From the NCBI GenBank assembly GCA_029310945.1, contig JARJFC010000057.1, positions 1-19,833 of the forward strand: DNA of 19,833 bases, given 5' to 3'. This DNA comes from Leptospira sp. 96542. GTDB taxonomy: Bacteria > Spirochaetota > Leptospiria > Leptospirales > Leptospiraceae. Made by a program: the position numbers and the translations under genes. Position 1 is the stretch's first letter. Every line of letters starts with the position of its first letter. A model generated the notes under the pieces. That model was not told where the DNA came from. It was given only the letters and a program-made list of their open reading frames with translations, and did not search any database. This document shows positions 16,378 through 19,833 of the stretch, one piece after another.

Positions 16378-17789
16378 AGGATAAACCGACTCAAGTCCTT
16401 GTCTTCAATAATTCCTTGGAGTTTGGATGATACAAATCCTTGGTTGATGGTAACTTTTTTTTGGTCTGCTGGAAGATCGGGAGCATCAAAACTAGTGTCT
16501 TCCAAAAGTTTTTCCATAATGGTGTTCAACCTTCTTGCACCAATGTTTTCATTTTTTTCATTCATCTGGAACGCAAGTTTTGCGATCTCTGCAATTCCAT
16601 CTTCCGTATATTTTAGTTCTACCGATTCTGTTCCCAAAAGTGCTTCATATTGTTTGGTGAGTGATGATTTGGGTGTAGTTAAAATTTTAATAAAGTCTGC
16701 TTCTGTCAAAGTTTCTAATTCCACTCGAATTGGAAACCTTCCTTGTAACTCTGGAATTAAGTCCGAAGGTTTGGACATATGGAAAGCACCAGCGGCGATA
16801 AAAAGAATATGATCGGTTTTGATTGGGCCAATCTTCGTATTCACAGTGGAACCTTCCACAATGGGAAGGAGGTCACGTTGCACACCTTCTCTCGAAACGT
16901 CAGCTCCTTGTCTTCCTTCTCTGCCTGCAATTTTATCAATTTCGTCCAAAAAGATAATACCCATTTCTTCCGTACGTCGAACCGCCTCGGTTTGGATTTT
17001 ATCGGTGTCCATGAGTTTATCTGACTCAGACTCGATAAGGAGTTTTGATGCATCCATAATTTTTACTTTTCGTTTGCCTTGTTTTTTTGGCATTAAATCG
17101 CCAAGCATCGATTGTAATTGGTTGTCCAAATCTTCCATATTTCCTGCGCCAAACACTTGCAACATGGGCATGCCTGGATTATTATTTGTTTTTGGAAGAT
17201 CCACTTCAATTTCTTGTGAGTCGAGTAAACCTTTCCGTAGTTTTTCTCGAAACTTTTCTCGGCTTTCTTTATAACTTAAAAAACGTTCCTTTTCTTCTGG
17301 GTTTAAGTCTTCCTCTCTTTTATTAAAAATGGGAGGAAGGATGATGTCTAAAATAATTTCTTCTGCTCTTTCGTTCGCTTTTTCTTTTACTTTTTCTCGG
17401 AATTCTGCTTTCACCATATTGAGCGCACCCATGGCCAGATCACGAACCATGGACTCTACATCGCGTCCAACATACCCAACCTCTGTGTATTTCGTTGCTT
17501 CCACTTTGATAAACGGAGCGCCACATAGTTTAGACAAACGGCGAGCAATTTCAGTTTTCCCTACACCAGTGGGTCCAATCATAATGATATTTTTTGGATA
17601 AATTTCTTCGCGAAGGGACGGCTCGAGTTTTCTTCTGCGAGTTCTGTTTCGAAGGGCTACTGCCACCGCTCGTTTGGCTTTATTTTGGCCGATGATATGT
17701 TCGTCTAACCTTTCTACAATTTGTTTTGGAGTTAGATTTTCGGTTTCATCCTCTGTCACAACTTCGGCAATGACTGTATTTAAACTCAT
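16374..17789 (-). CDS. hslU: HslU ATPase/unfoldase of the HslVU protease
   Basis: A 471-residue AAA+ protein that unfolds substrates and feeds them into HslV. Walker A is GPTGVGKT (72-79), pore loop GYVGRD (105-110), Walker B IIFLDEID (278-285), with the charged I-domain between (about 120-265), the sensor region [10 protein letters not shown] and GARRL for the arginine/sensor-2 area. The C-terminal end DLSRFIL is the conserved tail that docks into HslV. The ATG follows the hslV stop after one base, with GAGGAA inside the end of hslV, so the pair is coupled. Length is within the family's range. Confidence 0.98.
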   Translation of the reverse strand: MSLNTVIAEVVTEDETENLTPKQIVERLDEHIIGQNKAKRAVAVALRNRTRRRKLEPSLREEIYPKNIIMIGPTGVGKTEIARRLSKLCGAPFIKVEATKYTEVGYVGRDVESMVRDLAMGALNMVKAEFREKVKEKANERAEEIILDIILPPIFNKREEDLNPEEKERFLSYKESREKFREKLRKGLLDSQEIEVDLPKTNNNPGMPMLQVFGAGNMEDLDNQLQSMLGDLMPKKQGKRKVKIMDASKLLIESESDKLMDTDKIQTEAVRRTEEMGIIFLDEIDKIAGREGRQGADVSREGVQRDLLPIVEGSTVNTKIGPIKTDHILFIAAGAFHMSKPSDLIPELQGRFPIRVELETLTEADFIKILTTPKSSLTKQYEALLGTESVELKYTEDGIAEIAKLAFQMNEKNENIGARRLNTIMEKLLEDTSFDAPDLPADQKKVTINQGFVSSKLQGIIEDKDLSRFIL

Positions 17790-17790
17790 A

Positions 17791-18324
17791 TTATAATTCC
17801 TCTATCACTAAATTATGATTTGTATATATACATATATCAGCTGTTATCTTCATCGATTCACGGATTACATCTTTCGGATCCATGTCAGTATTGTTCACAA
17901 GTGCTCGTGCTGCCGAAAGTGCAAAATTTCCACCAGAACCGATGGCGAGTACTCCGTCATCTGGTGAGATAACATCGCCTGTGCCCGAGATTAAGAACGA
18001 TTCATTGGCATCACAAACAATGAGGAGTGCTTCCAATCTTCGGAGCATTCGGTCCATCCTCCATTCGCGCGCCAGTTCTACAGCCGCCCTCGATACAGAA
18101 CCACCATGTTCGATTAGTTTTTTTTCAAATAATTCAAATAGTGTGAATGCATCGGCAGCGGAACCTGCAAATCCAGCAATTACCTTACCGCCATGCAATT
18201 TTCTTACTTTTTTGGCTGTATGTTTCATAACCGTATTGCCCATGGAAACTTGGCCGTCCCCACCCATGGCAATTTTTCCATTTTTACGTACTGAAAGGAT
18301 CGTCGTCGCGTGAATTGCTTCCAT
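17791..18324 (-). CDS. hslV: HslV peptidase subunit of the HslVU protease
   Basis: A 177-residue proteasome-like peptidase. The propeptide MEAIHA is followed by [11 protein letters not shown], so the catalytic N-terminal threonine is residue 7. Other family blocks are [25 protein letters not shown] and [14 protein letters not shown]. It forms the double-hexamer core capped by HslU. The predicted start has no good Shine-Dalgarno, but alternative starts upstream are absent and the propeptide length fits. A 44-nt gap separates it from the RsbW-like gene upstream. Confidence 0.98.
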   Translation of the reverse strand: MEAIHATTILSVRKNGKIAMGGDGQVSMGNTVMKHTAKKVRKLHGGKVIAGFAGSAADAFTLFELFEKKLIEHGGSVSRAAVELAREWRMDRMLRRLEALLIVCDANESFLISGTGDVISPDDGVLAIGSGGNFALSAARALVNNTDMDPKDVIRESMKITADICIYTNHNLVIEEL

Positions 18325-18368
18325 TAGGATAAAATGGAAACAGTAGGTAGAATGTCGAGGAAAATGAA

Positions 18369-18803
18369 CTACTTACGTTTGATCAAAACCAATTGGTTTC
18401 CAACTTCCAAGGATAAATCTAAATAATAATAATCTGTCAGTTTTTTGATTACATAGAGTCCGATCCCACTTTCACGATAATCACTCAAATCAAAACTTTT
18501 TAGGTCTTTTGGGAGAGATTTTTTTCCGTAATCTCTAATTTTAATTTCAACACGTTCTTTATCAAATCGAAGATCAATGAATATTGGTTTGTCGGTGTGA
18601 TCGTTGTACGCATGGTGTATCACATTGGAAATGGCTTCCCCGAGGATGAGTTTCAAATCCATTGCATCGTAAAGCGAAAACCCTGAATCCAAACATAGGT
18701 TAAAAAAATAATTTCGGGTGTGAGAGATGTATCTGGGATGGGAAGGAATTTGGATACGGACTACTTTAGCGTAGTCCGTATGTTTTGAAGTTTGGTTCGA
18801 CAT
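18369..18803 (-). CDS. RsbW-like serine/threonine kinase (anti-sigma GHKL type)
   Basis: A 144-residue stand-alone GHKL ATPase of the RsbW/SpoIIAB kind. The N-box [12 protein letters not shown] (55-66, E56 and N60), the DxG-type IRDYGKK (90-96, D91) and [12 protein letters not shown] (111-122) are all present, so ATP binding is likely. Such kinases phosphorylate STAS-domain antagonists and may hold a sigma factor. No sigma or STAS gene is adjacent, so target and anti-sigma role are unproven. The start overlaps the xerD stop as TAATG, with AAGGGG just upstream, so it is translated with xerD. The SpoIIE-type phosphatase at 8393-10279 is a possible opposing enzyme by family logic only. Confidence 0.88.
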   Translation of the reverse strand: MSNQTSKHTDYAKVVRIQIPSHPRYISHTRNYFFNLCLDSGFSLYDAMDLKLILGEAISNVIHHAYNDHTDKPIFIDLRFDKERVEIKIRDYGKKSLPKDLKSFDLSDYRESGIGLYVIKKLTDYYYLDLSLEVGNQLVLIKRK

Positions 18804-19711
18804 TATCCCCTTGGATGGAATTTCTTATGAACTTCCTTTAATGTCTTATTTGCCATATGAGTGTAGATCTGTGTCGTAGAAATATCGATATGACCGAGTA
18901 GTTCCTGAACCGATTTGAGATCTGCATGGTTTTCTAAGAGGTGAGTTGCAAATGAATGGCGTAATGTGTGGGGAGTCACTTTCTTTTTAATTTTGGTTCG
19001 TTTGATGTAATGGTTCAGAAGTCGCCATACCGACTTACGATTGATATACGAACCTTTTTTAGAAACAAAAACAAATTCACAAGTCCTTTTTTTTAGGATC
19101 TCAGTTCGACTTTCACTTAAATATTTTTTCAAAATTTCGAGCGACTTCTCACCAAATGGAACAAGTCTTTGCCTTCCACCTTTTCCTTCCACTTGGATTG
19201 TCATATTGTCCATGTCAATGTCAGTCATACGAAGGTTGCATGCTTCCGAAATCCGAAGTCCAGACGAATACAAAAGTTCAAAAATACATTTGTCTCTCAA
19301 TTCGTACAAATTGTCCTCTTTGATGTTTCTAAATAGTTCATCAATTTCGATTTGTGTTAAATAATCAGGAATGGTGCGAGCAACTTCAGGGGTTTCAATT
19401 TTTTCGGTTGGATTGGAATCCAATCGTTTTTCATCCCTCAAATATTTATAAAACTGACGGATTGCCACAACTTCTCTTGCCAAAGTTTTTGCCGAAATTT
19501 TACGTTCCCTTTCTTCCTCAAGAAAACGCATAATATCGTTTGTTTTTACTTCCAAGAAATTGATATGTTCTTTTTCAAGAAATATCGCAAACTTATTCAA
19601 ATCGTATCCGTATGAATAAATTGAATTATCGCTCAAACCTTTCTCAACGGATAGGTATTCTTGGAATGTTTGTAAAAGCTGATTTTGAGAAACTGGCAAT
19701 TTGGAACCCAT
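18803..19711 (-). CDS. xerD: Tyrosine recombinase XerC/XerD
   Basis: A 302-residue site-specific recombinase that, in family members, resolves chromosome dimers at dif. The catalytic set is complete: R153 (SSGLRISEA), K177 (EGKGGR), H248 and R251 (TPHTLRHSFATH), H274 (LLGHIDIS), and Y283 (TQIYTHM). The N-terminal core-binding domain (about 10-95) and the C-terminal HPRG are typical. RLVPFGE after the lysine hairpin is closer to XerD than XerC, but I cannot exclude XerC. A weak Shine-Dalgarno (GAGAG) precedes the ATG. It heads the unit leading to hslV-hslU, an order like codV/xerC-hslV-hslU of Firmicutes, so a chromosomal housekeeping recombinase is more likely than an integrase. Confidence 0.95.
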   Translation of the reverse strand: MGSKLPVSQNQLLQTFQEYLSVEKGLSDNSIYSYGYDLNKFAIFLEKEHINFLEVKTNDIMRFLEEERERKISAKTLAREVVAIRQFYKYLRDEKRLDSNPTEKIETPEVARTIPDYLTQIEIDELFRNIKEDNLYELRDKCIFELLYSSGLRISEACNLRMTDIDMDNMTIQVEGKGGRQRLVPFGEKSLEILKKYLSESRTEILKKRTCEFVFVSKKGSYINRKSVWRLLNHYIKRTKIKKKVTPHTLRHSFATHLLENHADLKSVQELLGHIDISTTQIYTHMANKTLKEVHKKFHPRG

Positions 19712-19833
19712 CTTTACTCTCTTATGTTACTAAAAGAGTCGGACAAAAACCTAAATGAGACGTATTATTTTTTTTGCCACATTAGAGTATCTGGAGAAAA
19801 AAGGAGATGTGAAACATTTTTCATTTCCAAATT
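19712..19833. other. Right-edge sequence upstream of xerD, undecided
   Basis: These 122 bases hold the xerD promoter region and the edge of whatever follows. A plus-strand frame opens at ATG 19755 (starts MRRIIFFATLEYLEKKGD) and stays open to the edge. Minus-strand frames also run in from the edge and stop at 19765 and 19751. None has a convincing ribosome-binding site or recognisable family, so no gene is called. Confidence 0.3.

Noticed and set aside
18803..19711. Tyrosine recombinase as part of a mobile element
   Set aside because: It has XerD-like motifs and length and is translationally tied to housekeeping genes; no attachment-site repeats, phage genes or composition break are visible.
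19755..19833. Plus-strand gene beginning at ATG 19755
   Set aside because: Only 26 codons are visible, with no ribosome-binding site; competing minus-strand frames run in from the edge, so the call cannot be supported.

Overview
The window is chromosomal DNA from a spirochaete, almost certainly Leptospira and more like the saprophytic (L. biflexa-type) clade than the pathogens. This rests on a FlaA flagellar sheath protein, a PUR-domain protein, 7TMR-DISM receptors, a Leptospira-like GroEL, a moderately AT-rich composition, and abundant GHKL, SpoIIE and response-regulator genes. It is dense and mostly housekeeping plus signalling. I see no tRNA, rRNA, insertion sequence, prophage or CRISPR array, and no gap above 300 bases without a gene.

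Left part (1-4511): on the minus strand, a cyclic-nucleotide-binding protein is followed by a two-gene unit in which a small PUR-domain nucleic-acid-binding protein is translationally coupled to flaA. flaA runs off the left edge and carries an apparent frameshift at an A8 tract. The leader of the PUR-flaA unit has a perfect 11-bp inverted repeat whose 3' arm contains the same eight bases as the PUR ribosome-binding region, so the leader could adopt two folds. A NarL-type response regulator, apparently preceded by a 28-codon leader ORF, converges on a large 7TMR-DISM hybrid histidine kinase; their stop codons share one TTAA.

Middle part (4512-8394): a HerA-like/DUF853 ATPase is followed by groES-groEL. 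Two CIRCE-like elements flank the groE promoter; the first overlaps the stop codon of the ATPase gene and the -35 box. groEL ends at a strong hairpin that also serves the convergent SpoIIE gene.

Right-middle (8393-13603): a probable six-gene minus-strand operon reads lipoyl-domain protein, metallophosphoesterase, Mrp-type Fe-S carrier, UVR-motif protein, GGQ release-factor-like protein, 7TMR-DISM/SpoIIE phosphatase. Two of its junctions are ATGA overlaps.

Right part (13691-19833): a divergent GHKL-fold protein overlaps the start of a fused PabB-PabC gene for 4-aminobenzoate synthesis. This converges, with overlapping stop codons, on hslU. The minus-strand unit xerD - RsbW-like kinase - hslV - hslU closes the window; it resembles the xerC/codV-hslV-hslU order of Firmicutes with a kinase inserted.

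Together the window holds two membrane 7TMR-DISM receptors with different outputs (histidine kinase, PP2C phosphatase), an RsbW-like kinase, heat-shock chaperones and protease, and a flagellar sheath gene under possible RNA-level control. The most promising undescribed item is the PUR-flaA leader. No obviously new defence or mobile system was found.
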